This document shows positions 7,631 to 14,773 of a stretch of DNA of 26,443 nt, piece after piece. The notes beneath the pieces are model-generated. The model was not told the DNA's origin and searched no databases. It was given only the letters and a program-made list of their open reading frames with translations. This stretch comes from GWB1-37-8 sp964646925 (lineage in GTDB: Bacteria; Patescibacteriota; Microgenomatia; Levybacterales; UBA12049): contig CAZYIC010000009.1 in assembly GCA_964646925.1 (NCBI GenBank), positions 1-26,443 of the forward strand, in the 5' to 3' direction. Position numbers and translations under genes: made by a program. Position 1 is the stretch's first letter, and every line of letters begins with the position of its first letter.

Positions 7631-8068
7631 CTATAATTCTATTCTATACATATTGGTGTCTCGTTTCACAAAACCCAAATGCTGATAAAGTCTATTTGCC
7701 GAAACTCTTTTTGGGTGAGAAGTAAAATCAATATTTACAACTTTTTCTCCGCGAGCTTCATCTATTGCAGCCAAAATAAGTTTTGTGCCAATTCCCTTTC
7801 CACGATAGACATCATCAACAACAAGATCCTCAAGCAATCCCTTTTTTGCAAACGCAGCACGAAACACAACTAGCGTCAACATGCCAATTGCTTCTTTATT
7901 ATCTGATCTTCTTGCAACAAATAAACGATTAGACGGGGAGGCAATCATGTCCGCTATATCCTTATCGTCAAGAGAAATTGCAGTTTCATTCAACTGTTTT
8001 AATAGTTTATTCAGTTGAGCTGTCAGTTCGGGTGAAAAATTTTTAAGCCTCTCTACGTAAAATTCCAT
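7631..8068 (-). CDS. GNAT-family N-acetyltransferase, candidate glucosamine-phosphate acetyltransferase
   Basis: A 145-aa single-domain GNAT. The acetyl-CoA pyrophosphate loop is clear (VYRGKGIGTKL, 88-98, in the R-x-x-G-x-G pattern), preceded by strand beta-4 LLEDLVVDD (78-86). The end has LYQHLGF (128-134) and a Tyr near the C-terminus, standard motif B features. It sits between the uridylyltransferase gene (4 bp away) and the HAD gene (2 bp away), with glmS next. The neighbouring uridylyltransferase has no acetyltransferase domain, so this protein could supply the missing acetylation of glucosamine-6-P (GNA1-like) or glucosamine-1-P. The E-D-x-V-V plus RGK pattern also appears in GNA1 proteins, but many unrelated GNATs share it, so this is an inference. 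Confidence 0.8.
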   Translation of the reverse strand: MEFYVERLKNFSPELTAQLNKLLKQLNETAISLDDKDIADMIASPSNRLFVARRSDNKEAIGMLTLVVFRAAFAKKGLLEDLVVDDVYRGKGIGTKLILAAIDEARGEKVVNIDFTSHPKRVSANRLYQHLGFVKRDTNMYRIEL

Positions 8069-8072
8069 ATTA

Positions 8073-8807
8073 TTAAGTTTTTAAGAACATCATTTTTGCT
8101 TCCTTAAACTCCTTCGGCGTATTTACGCCGCGCCAGACAATTTTTCCTGCTTTTACAGCTTCTATTTTTTCATTATTTTTAATAGCGATATCAATAAGAC
8201 CGGTCAGATAATATTCTCCCGTTGCAGGACTTTTCTTAACCTTTTTAAGATATTTCCTGAGGAATTCAATAGAAATTATGTAGCACGCGGGGTTAATCTC
8301 TCTTATCTTTTTTTCTTTTTCAACAGCATCTTTTTCTTCAACAACCCTAAGTACCCTTCCGACATCATCCCTAATAACTCTTCCAAGTCCGGTAGGATTA
8401 TCCATCATAATTGTCAAAAAAGACAATGCTGTCTTTTCTTCCAGATGAGTTTTTATAAGTTTTTTGATTATTTCCTCCGAATAAAAAGCGGAGTCATCGC
8501 CGTTGAGAATCAGAACTGTTCCAATATCTTCAGGGATTTTTTTCAAAGCGCACATTACCGCATGCGCAGTTCCCAGTCTTTTCCTCTGCTCCGCAAAAAT
8601 AACTTTACCATCCAAAATTTTCATAACAGACTCTTTCGCATAACCTACTACTGTAACAATCGGATTAATATCGAGGTTTTTTAATCTATCAACCGCGTAA
8701 AGAATCATCTGCTTATTCCCCAAAGGCAAAACTACTTTATTTATTTGCTTTGAGTTCATTCTTTTTCCTTTACCTGCTGCTAAAATTATTGCCGCAATTT
8801 TTTTCAT
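8073..8807 (-). CDS. GlmU-like N-terminal nucleotidyltransferase (single domain)
   Basis: A 244-aa sugar-1-phosphate nucleotidyltransferase. Motifs match the uridylyltransferase half of GlmU: LAAGKGKRM (9-17), EQRKRLGTAHAV (73-84), LNGDDSAF (101-108), then GLGRVIRD, VVEEKDA, EINPACYI and a late EYYLTGLIDIA plus GVNTPKEF. This predicts synthesis of UDP-GlcNAc from GlcNAc-1-P and UTP. The left-handed beta-helix acetyltransferase domain that makes GlmU about 450 aa is absent, and the stop is genuine because the GNAT gene begins 4 bp later. Upstream, murA ends 6 bp away, so the product and its first user are encoded side by side. Another NDP-sugar product cannot be fully excluded. Confidence 0.83.
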   Translation of the reverse strand: MKKIAAIILAAGKGKRMNSKQINKVVLPLGNKQMILYAVDRLKNLDINPIVTVVGYAKESVMKILDGKVIFAEQRKRLGTAHAVMCALKKIPEDIGTVLILNGDDSAFYSEEIIKKLIKTHLEEKTALSFLTIMMDNPTGLGRVIRDDVGRVLRVVEEKDAVEKEKKIREINPACYIISIEFLRKYLKKVKKSPATGEYYLTGLIDIAIKNNEKIEAVKAGKIVWRGVNTPKEFKEAKMMFLKT

Positions 8808-8813
8808 CTTATG

Positions 8814-10148
8814 TTATTCGTTAATTCTTTTTATGTTTGCGCCCAATGATCTAAATCGTTCTTCAAATTTTTCATAGCCCCTGTCCAGATGTTCTACGCC
8901 AAAAATTACACTTTTCCCAGCCCCTGCAAACGCCGCTAAAGCTAAAGTTGCGCCGGCTCTTAGATCTGAAATTTCGACAACGGCATTATGGAGACGGGTT
9001 GGGCCTTTTATCTTTATGCCACGGTAATAATTTGGATCCGCATCTGAAAGATTGAAATTGTAAATCTTTTCAAGATCTTTTACTTGAGGATTATAAAAAG
9101 AAATTTCAGCTCCCATTTTTCTAAGCTGTCCGACATAACCAAATCTGCTCTCATAAACAGTCTCGTGAATCGAAGATGTCCCCTTTGTCTGAGTCATAAG
9201 AACCGCCCAAGGTCCTTGCCAATCTGTCATGAACCCGGGATAAAAAGAAGTTTCTACATCGCTTGGCTTCAATTCTCCTTTATAAAAAAATCTTATCCCG
9301 TCTTTTTTTGCCTCTATTCCGCAACCGATATCTTTCATCTTTTCGATAAATGCTTTCAAGTCGACTCTATGAGCATCTTTTACAAAAATGTCTCCTCTTG
9401 TAATTATTGCCGCTATAGCAAAAGTTACAATTTCATTTCTATCCGGACGGATTACTAAAGTAGCCCCATGAAGTTTTTTAACGCCATTAATTGTTATTTC
9501 TCTTTTTCCGCTTCTTACGATTTTTGCGCCCATTTGTACTAAAAAATTTATAAGTTCATTAATTTCAGGCTCTTCAGCAGCATTTTGCAAAACAACTTTT
9601 CCATTATAAAGAACTGAAGAGAGAATTAATGTTTCAGTACCCGTATGAGTGTTTTTATCAAATCTATAAATTACTTTTCTAAATTCTTTTACTTCATTAT
9701 TTTTTAAATAAAAATATCCGTCTTTACTATTGTATTTAGTACTCATACTCAAAACTTCGATTCCTTTTATAGTCCTGTCAATTGGCCTTGCACCTATTCT
9801 ACATCCTCCCGGATTGGGAATTATTGCGCTTTTTTTTCTTGCCAAAAGAGGAGAAAGAAACATTGAAGAAGTTCTTATATTAGCAGCTTCATCTAAAGAT
9901 ATTTTATCTTTTTTAAATTCTTTTACCCTAATTACCGCTTTATGATCTGTTATTGCAACCTCTCCGCCTAGTTCTCTTAGAATATTGACCATTACCATAA
10001 AATCCGAGATAAGGGGAATATTTTCTATTATTACTTTTTCGTCCGTTAAGCAAGCAGCAACGAGTGCTTTTAGGGCAACATTTTTTGCTCCCGAAACTGC
10101 TATTTTTCCTGTTAACTTTTTTCCGCCGTTTACAATCAACTTCTGCAT
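8814..10148 (-). CDS. murA: UDP-GlcNAc 1-carboxyvinyltransferase MurA
   Basis: MurA transfers enolpyruvate from PEP to UDP-GlcNAc, the first step of muramic acid synthesis and the fosfomycin target. The 444-aa protein is slightly longer than the usual 417-430. Lys22-Asn23 in SGAKNVAL match the conserved KN pair. The active-site loop NPGGCRIGARPID (112-124) keeps the catalytic Cys (Cys116), so a fosfomycin-sensitive enzyme is predicted, unlike lineages with Asp there. Asp309 in FMTDWQGP corresponds to the general base. The start lies 5 bp after the murC stop, right after a run of AAGAATT-type repeats, and has no Shine-Dalgarno. MurB, the next enzyme of the pathway, is not encoded in the window. 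Confidence 0.95.
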   Translation of the reverse strand: MQKLIVNGGKKLTGKIAVSGAKNVALKALVAACLTDEKVIIENIPLISDFMVMVNILRELGGEVAITDHKAVIRVKEFKKDKISLDEAANIRTSSMFLSPLLARKKSAIIPNPGGCRIGARPIDRTIKGIEVLSMSTKYNSKDGYFYLKNNEVKEFRKVIYRFDKNTHTGTETLILSSVLYNGKVVLQNAAEEPEINELINFLVQMGAKIVRSGKREITINGVKKLHGATLVIRPDRNEIVTFAIAAIITRGDIFVKDAHRVDLKAFIEKMKDIGCGIEAKKDGIRFFYKGELKPSDVETSFYPGFMTDWQGPWAVLMTQTKGTSSIHETVYESRFGYVGQLRKMGAEISFYNPQVKDLEKIYNFNLSDADPNYYRGIKIKGPTRLHNAVVEISDLRAGATLALAAFAGAGKSVIFGVEHLDRGYEKFEERFRSLGANIKRINE

Positions 10149-10175
10149 AATTCTTAATTCTTAATTCTTAATTCT
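10149..10175. repeat. AATTAAG tandem repeat at the murC-murA junction
   Basis: A 7-bp unit (AATTAAG on the coding strand) is repeated a little over three times. It encodes the last MurC residues (ELRIKN), supplies the stop codon and fills the gap up to the murA ATG. Confidence 0.7.
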
Positions 10176-11533
10176 TTTTCAATCTTATAAATATCTCCGG
10201 CACCCATAGTAATAACTATTACGTTTTTCCCAAACTCTTGAGTATTTATGTATTTTACCACATCGTAAAGTTCGGGCAAAAATAAAGCTTTTTTTCCGCT
10301 TAGCTTTATTTTTTTTGTTAAATCCGGCATGGAGACTGTTAAATCGGGCTTTTCACGCAAAGATGAATATATTTTGGTCAAAATAACAGTGTCTATATCT
10401 TTAAACGAATTACTAAATTGCTCGAACAACGATTTTGTTCTAGAATAGGTATGCGGCTGAAAAACGCAAACTATCTTTGAGGATGGAAATTTTTCCCTAA
10501 ACGCTTTCAGGGTTTTTTGAATTTCTGTGGGATGATGCGCATAATCATCGAATAAAAGCGCTCCGCCGGAAAGCACACCTATAAATTCGGATCGTCTTTT
10601 TGAACCTTTAAATTCCTCTAAGCCTTTTTTTATTTGTTCTTCCGATAATCCAATTTCCAACCCAACGATAAAAGCCGCTGCGGCATTTAAACGGTTGTGA
10701 TCTCCAAAAACAGCAAGCTTAACACTTTTCAAAATGTTATCCGCAATATAATCATTCTGCCTTGCAGAACCAAAAGTAACTTTTCTGCCTTTAAATTCAC
10801 AGAGAAGCTTTTTAACTTGATGATCGTCCCCGCAAGCAATCAAAACTCCATCGTCAGGAAGCTGATTAGCAAAAGCGAGAAATTTTTCCCGCGTATCGTC
10901 TAGGGAACTATAAGCGTCCGGATGATCAAATTCAATATTGGTAATCACTGCAATTTTTGGATGCTGCCACATGTGTTTTATAGTTTTGTCATATGTCGGT
11001 TCCGTCATGTATTCATCTGCTTCGGCAACAAAATAATTGCCTAATCCGTAATGTCCTGACGCACCCAAAGATGGCGCATCCGCAGTCCCAATCAGAAAGG
11101 ACGGGTCAAGTTTATTCGTCTTCAGCATAGTTGCAATCATTGCGGTTGTAGTTGTTTTTCCATGAGTTCCCGTTACTGAAATCCCTGTAAATTTTCTGCC
11201 AAAAATTGCGCCATTCATAAAAATCCCCACTGCTTGTCCCTGAGATATAACTTTTATACCCTTCTTCTTTGCCGCCAAAACCTCGATATTATCAAATCCC
11301 CCATGCGCCCCTGTTGTTATCACCAAGTCTACATCCGAGTTCCCGCCTTCCAGGTGGGAAGGCGAAAAACCTGTAAAAGAAATAATTCCCGCTTTTTTAA
11401 GGGATGCATCTGTAATAAATTCATCGGGAATGTCAGAGCCGGTAACCTTAATACCTGCTTCTTTGGCAATAATAGCCAAAGGCGTCATTCCAACTCCTTT
11501 TATTCCAACGAAGTGTATTGATTTGACTTTCAT
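10154..11533 (-). CDS. murC: UDP-N-acetylmuramate-L-alanine ligase MurC
   Basis: MurC adds the first amino acid of the stem peptide, normally L-Ala, to UDP-MurNAc using ATP. All three Mur ligase domains are present in 459 aa. The N-terminal Rossmann domain has HFVGIKGVGM (7-16), the central ATPase has GTHGKTTT (122-129), EADEYM (171-176) and DHPDAYSS (203-210), and the C-terminal domain has DHNRLNA (278-284) and FDDYAHHPTEI (328-338). Residues 57-66 (SPSHLEGGNS) are encoded over a DNA hairpin and look like a small repeat-derived insertion. The last residues come from an AATTAAG tandem repeat. The start overlaps the murE stop by 4 bp (ATGA), indicating translational coupling. Mpl is the main alternative, but the cluster and the motifs favour MurC. 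Confidence 0.94.
   Translation of the reverse strand: MKVKSIHFVGIKGVGMTPLAIIAKEAGIKVTGSDIPDEFITDASLKKAGIISFTGFSPSHLEGGNSDVDLVITTGAHGGFDNIEVLAAKKKGIKVISQGQAVGIFMNGAIFGRKFTGISVTGTHGKTTTTAMIATMLKTNKLDPSFLIGTADAPSLGASGHYGLGNYFVAEADEYMTEPTYDKTIKHMWQHPKIAVITNIEFDHPDAYSSLDDTREKFLAFANQLPDDGVLIACGDDHQVKKLLCEFKGRKVTFGSARQNDYIADNILKSVKLAVFGDHNRLNAAAAFIVGLEIGLSEEQIKKGLEEFKGSKRRSEFIGVLSGGALLFDDYAHHPTEIQKTLKAFREKFPSSKIVCVFQPHTYSRTKSLFEQFSNSFKDIDTVILTKIYSSLREKPDLTVSMPDLTKKIKLSGKKALFLPELYDVVKYINTQEFGKNVIVITMGAGDIYKIEKELRIKN
11344..11364. repeat. Hairpin element inside murC
   Basis: CGCCTTCC (11344-11351) and GGAAGGCG (11357-11364) form perfect 8-bp arms around a 5-nt loop. The DNA is translated as the SHLEGG part of MurC residues 57-66, in the loop before the DVDLVITTGA strand. 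Confidence 0.6.
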
Positions 11534-12756
11534 AAATGCTTATTGCTTATCGCTTTTCGCACAATGCCGTATTCATCCCACGCAACCTCACCATGTCCGT
11601 AATTCATAGATCTCTCATGTGATTTTCCGGTTATAAGAACAAAATCGTCTTTTCTCGCCATCTTAATCGCCGCCTCAATCGCTTCTTTCCTGTTTGGAAT
11701 TTTATGAATTTGAATTTTGGATTTATTTGAAATTTGTCCTGAGTTTGTCGAATGGATTGGATTTGGAATTTCAATTCCTGATTCGATCTGTTCGTTAATT
11801 TGATCTACAGACTCCGAACGAGGGTCTTCCGATGTCAAAACAACAATGTCTGAATACTCAGAAGAAATTCTACCCATCATCGGCCGCTTGCTGACATCTC
11901 TTTGTCCTGCCGAACCAAATACATGAATTAGCCTACCTTTTATACTCGGTTTAATTGCACTTAGGATTTGTTCAAATGCATTCGGAGTATGCGCAAAATC
12001 AATCATAACTATAAAATCCTTATTATAAATAATGTCTCCTCTTCCAAGCGGAGGCTTAAAAGTTCCTACGCCCTTCCTAATATCTTCGTCCGTTATCCCA
12101 AGCGCCTTGCAAGCAGAAATTGCAGCCAAAACATTGTACACATTAAATTCCCCAATCAAATTTGTTTTAAAAGGAAAACTCTCTGGATTTACATTCGCAT
12201 TCTTCTCAAGTCCATATGTAATTAACTTAGAAATTAAAAATTTAAAATTAGAAATTTGGGAATATGACTTATCGTCTCTGTTCGTAATCGCAGCTTTACT
12301 CATTTTAAAAAGTTTTGCTTTTGTTTTGACGTAATTTTCATAGGTTTTGTGATAATCCAAATGCTCATGCGTAACATTGGTCAAGACTCCAACCTCATAT
12401 TTAATTCCAAAAACCCTATGCTGGTCTAACGCATGCGAAGTAGTTTCTAAAACCAGAAACTGCGCTCCCGATCTTACTGCTTTTTTAATAAATTTTTGGA
12501 CAGCAAAAGATGAAGGGGTGGTAACATGAAAACCAACATCGTAATCTTTTCCGCCAATCATTGCCCCGACAGAAGTAACCATAGAAGCATTAAATCCTGC
12601 TGAATTTAAAATGTGATAAATTAAACTAGTTGTAGTTGTTTTTCCATCCGTTCCTGTAACACCTATGGTCGTTAGTTTTCTTGAAGGAAATCTAAACCAA
12701 ACGTTCGAGATTATCGCAACCCCTAGATGGTAAACATTCTTCGTTCTCTGCCACAT
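11530..12756 (-). CDS. murE: MurE-type UDP-MurNAc-dipeptide ligase lacking the N-terminal domain
   Basis: MurE adds the third stem residue (meso-DAP or Lys) to UDP-MurNAc-Ala-Glu. The ATPase domain starts almost at once: GTDGKTTT (35-42), TTPSS (79-83), HEHLDYH (130-136), AKLF with the expected carbamoylated Lys148, then GEFNVYN (202-208). At 408 aa it is about 80 short of full MurE because the N-terminal UDP-binding domain is replaced by about 27 residues. The specificity loop reads EDPR (310-313). DNPR marks meso-DAP enzymes, while DDPR occurs in the lysine-using Thermotoga enzyme, so the substrate stays open. Two repeat-derived stretches are seen, at residues about 168-177 and 328-352. The start follows a TATAAT 7 nt upstream and overlaps nothing. 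The stop overlaps murC by 4 bp. Confidence 0.9.
   Translation of the reverse strand: MWQRTKNVYHLGVAIISNVWFRFPSRKLTTIGVTGTDGKTTTTSLIYHILNSAGFNASMVTSVGAMIGGKDYDVGFHVTTPSSFAVQKFIKKAVRSGAQFLVLETTSHALDQHRVFGIKYEVGVLTNVTHEHLDYHKTYENYVKTKAKLFKMSKAAITNRDDKSYSQISNFKFLISKLITYGLEKNANVNPESFPFKTNLIGEFNVYNVLAAISACKALGITDEDIRKGVGTFKPPLGRGDIIYNKDFIVMIDFAHTPNAFEQILSAIKPSIKGRLIHVFGSAGQRDVSKRPMMGRISSEYSDIVVLTSEDPRSESVDQINEQIESGIEIPNPIHSTNSGQISNKSKIQIHKIPNRKEAIEAAIKMARKDDFVLITGKSHERSMNYGHGEVAWDEYGIVRKAISNKHL
11697..11776. repeat. Composite repeat inside murE (GTCCTGAGTTTGTCGAATG core)
   Basis: An AT-rich part with repeated AATTTG/GGATTT units flanks a core at 11736-11757 of the form TCCTGAG...GTCGAATGG. The whole stretch is in frame and adds roughly 25 residues (from about IPNPIHSTNSGQ to KIQIHK) between MurE helix IESGIE and IPNRKEAI. 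The core matches the repeat upstream of recO at 21695-21711. Confidence 0.65.
12226..12260. repeat. AT-rich repeat inside murE
   Basis: Repeated AGAAATT and AAATTT units are translated as SNFKFLISK (about MurE residues 169-177), between the NRDD motif and the strand before the EFNVYN region. Confidence 0.5.
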
Positions 12757-12798
12757 GCTCCCTATTATACCTTTTATTACTCTCTACCTCCAGTTGTC

Positions 12799-14478
12799 TC
12801 ATTTTGAAGGCGGAATGCCGTAATAGTTTAATAAATCCGAAGCTATATCAAAAAAAACAGGGGCGGCTGTTTCCGCCGCATAAATAGATGTTGTGGGTTT
12901 CTCCAAAATAACAAGCATTACGAATTTTGGATTATCAACGGGAGCAAAGCCAATAAATGAAACTATGGTGCTATTTGGATCATAGTGGCCTTTTACGGGA
13001 ATTGAAGCGGTACCGGTTTTTCCTGCAATTCTATAACCCTTAAGCCGTGCCCATTGCGCTTCACCTTTTTCAACAGCATTTACCAAAATCTCAGTTATAA
13101 CTTTAGCTGTTTTTTCGGAAATAGGTGTTCCCTTAATCTTGGTCGGTATTTTTACTAATTCCCCGTAAGGATTTTCAAAAGCAACTGCTACACGAGGCTG
13201 CATCATTTTACCCTTGTTGGCAAAAGCAGAAAACGCTGTCAAAAGCTCAATCGGAGTAACGGAAATTCCCTGACCAAAACCTGCAGTCGCCAAATCTACA
13301 TCATACCAAGCATTTCTGGGCCTTAGAGATACGGAGGTTTCCCCCTGCAAATCAATATCTGTCAAATTGCCAATTCCAAATCGGGTCAGATACGAAATTA
13401 TCCTATCTACTCCTATTTTTTGCGCAACATATACCATGCCAATATTATCTGAATGCTGTATGACTTCAATCATATTCGTATCTTTGTAATATTTGTCGTT
13501 CCATGTATGAAGATCATAACCGCTAACAGTTATAGGACCATCGCAAATAGTACATTTCGTTTGGGGCGTAATAAGCCCTGCATCTAACCCTGAAGCCATT
13601 ACAATCGGCTTGAGGGTCGAACCGGGTTCAAAAGTATTTGCAATAAACGGATTTTTGTATAAATTTTCATCGTATTTCCAGTATTTATCGGGCGAAAAAG
13701 AAGGAAGCCCTGCCATTGCTAGAATATTTCCCGTTGCCGGCTCCATAATTCCAATCATCCCACCCAATGCCCCATAGTCTTCTACTGCAGTTTTAAGTTT
13801 TTGTTCAATTAAAAATTGTATCGGCCTGTCAATACTCAAGATCAAATTGCTTCCATCCATACCTCCTATCCTATTATTTCTTTTAGATAAAATCGGCTTC
13901 CCTAACGCATCGTGAAGATCTACAGCATATCCCTCTTTGCCTTTTAAGAGCCTATCATAGTATCCTTCCAGTCCCATAGAGCCTTTATCTTCTCCTCGTT
14001 CGTTTTTCCCGACAAAACCTATGAGATGCGCGGCAGCGGATGCTTCGGGATAGAAACGCGCAAACTGCTCTTCAAATCCGATCCCGGGAAGATTTATTTT
14101 TTCTATTTCTTGTTTTTTTTGGACATCAAGTCCTCCTTTTATTGCAACCCATAATTTATCAGGCAGCAATCGGGAACTAATAGAAGCGGTGTCAATGTTA
14201 AGGCTCATTGAGAGTGCATTTATGGTTGCATTTCTATCTTTTATTTCCCTGGGGTTAATATACAAACTATAGGAAACTTTATTTGCGGCTATCGGAAACC
14301 CATCGGACGTTTTGATTTCTCCGCGTTTCGGCATAACTTTTATAGATCCCGCATATTGAATTTCCGCTAATCCTGAAAGCATTTCGGCCTTAACAACCTG
14401 CCAATAAAACAAACGGCCTATTACGGCAATAAAAAAAATCAAGAGGACTACAAAAACAAAAGGATAGCGCCATTTCAT
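12799..14478 (-). CDS. ftsI: Septal class B penicillin-binding protein FtsI/PBP3-like
   Basis: A transpeptidase that cross-links septal peptidoglycan with FtsW. It has one N-terminal membrane anchor (about 6-26), a dimerisation/pedestal domain with KRGEIKTSDG (51-60), and a C-terminal transpeptidase domain. Catalytic motifs are intact: STLK with nucleophile Ser287, SDN (343-345) and KTGT (487-490). The 559-aa length fits FtsI, and there are no PASTA repeats. It follows ftsL-like by 13 bp, as in classical dcw clusters. The start codon sits in the reading frame MKWRYPF, with a positive residue before the membrane helix as expected. The protein should bind beta-lactams. Confidence 0.95.
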   Translation of the reverse strand: MKWRYPFVFVVLLIFFIAVIGRLFYWQVVKAEMLSGLAEIQYAGSIKVMPKRGEIKTSDGFPIAANKVSYSLYINPREIKDRNATINALSMSLNIDTASISSRLLPDKLWVAIKGGLDVQKKQEIEKINLPGIGFEEQFARFYPEASAAAHLIGFVGKNERGEDKGSMGLEGYYDRLLKGKEGYAVDLHDALGKPILSKRNNRIGGMDGSNLILSIDRPIQFLIEQKLKTAVEDYGALGGMIGIMEPATGNILAMAGLPSFSPDKYWKYDENLYKNPFIANTFEPGSTLKPIVMASGLDAGLITPQTKCTICDGPITVSGYDLHTWNDKYYKDTNMIEVIQHSDNIGMVYVAQKIGVDRIISYLTRFGIGNLTDIDLQGETSVSLRPRNAWYDVDLATAGFGQGISVTPIELLTAFSAFANKGKMMQPRVAVAFENPYGELVKIPTKIKGTPISEKTAKVITEILVNAVEKGEAQWARLKGYRIAGKTGTASIPVKGHYDPNSTIVSFIGFAPVDNPKFVMLVILEKPTTSIYAAETAAPVFFDIASDLLNYYGIPPSK

Positions 14479-14491
14479 ACGTATTCAAGAA

Positions 14492-14773
14492 TCATTGCTT
14501 GATTGCCAAAGGCAAGGATCCAAGAATCATTGAGGAATATTCTTTAACAAAACCCAATTTTGTTGCTTTGGTAGAAATATTTTCAAGCGAAGACAAGCTT
14601 AGTAATTTCTCCGACAAAATAGTGTTTTGCGTCTTATAAATATTTATTTCTTCTTCAATTTTCCCAACAAATACTCCCGAAGTCGACAATCTATTGTATA
14701 GAACTACCTTAACCACAGACAATACGATAATTAATCCTATTAAAAATATCAAAATTAAGCCGGGTTTTTTCAT
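14492..14773 (-). CDS. ftsL: FtsL-like small membrane division protein
   Basis: A 93-aa protein with one membrane helix (about residues 5-24), followed by a heptad-like coiled coil rich in Leu, Ile and Glu (about 35-70). Size, topology and place between rsmH and ftsI are those of FtsL, which bridges FtsQ/DivIC and the FtsW-FtsI pair. Primary-sequence conservation in FtsL is low, so this rests on layout. Two in-frame ATGs lie 6 bp apart. The second is preferred, because it forms an ATGA overlap with the rsmH stop and has a GAG at a workable distance. The first ATG (14777-14779) would add Met-Leu. Confidence 0.75.
   Translation of the reverse strand: MKKPGLILIFLIGLIIVLSVVKVVLYNRLSTSGVFVGKIEEEINIYKTQNTILSEKLLSLSSLENISTKATKLGFVKEYSSMILGSLPLAIKQ

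Noticed and set aside
9084..9458. 124-codon plus-strand open frame opposite murA
   Set aside because: Antisense to conserved MurA motifs. The peptide looks like random translation with many Cys, Ser and His.
11530..11533. Alternative genetic code with TGA as Gly (as in Gracilibacteria/Absconditabacteria)
   Set aside because: TGA ends murE, mraZ, rsmH and the glycosyltransferase at sensible ATGA or short overlaps with the following gene, so it is a true stop here.
12757..12790. Independent promoter for murE based on TATAAT 7 nt before its ATG
   Set aside because: The -10 is perfect but no acceptable -35 or TGn extension is present, and murE follows ftsI by only 42 bp. I keep it as weak and did not list it.
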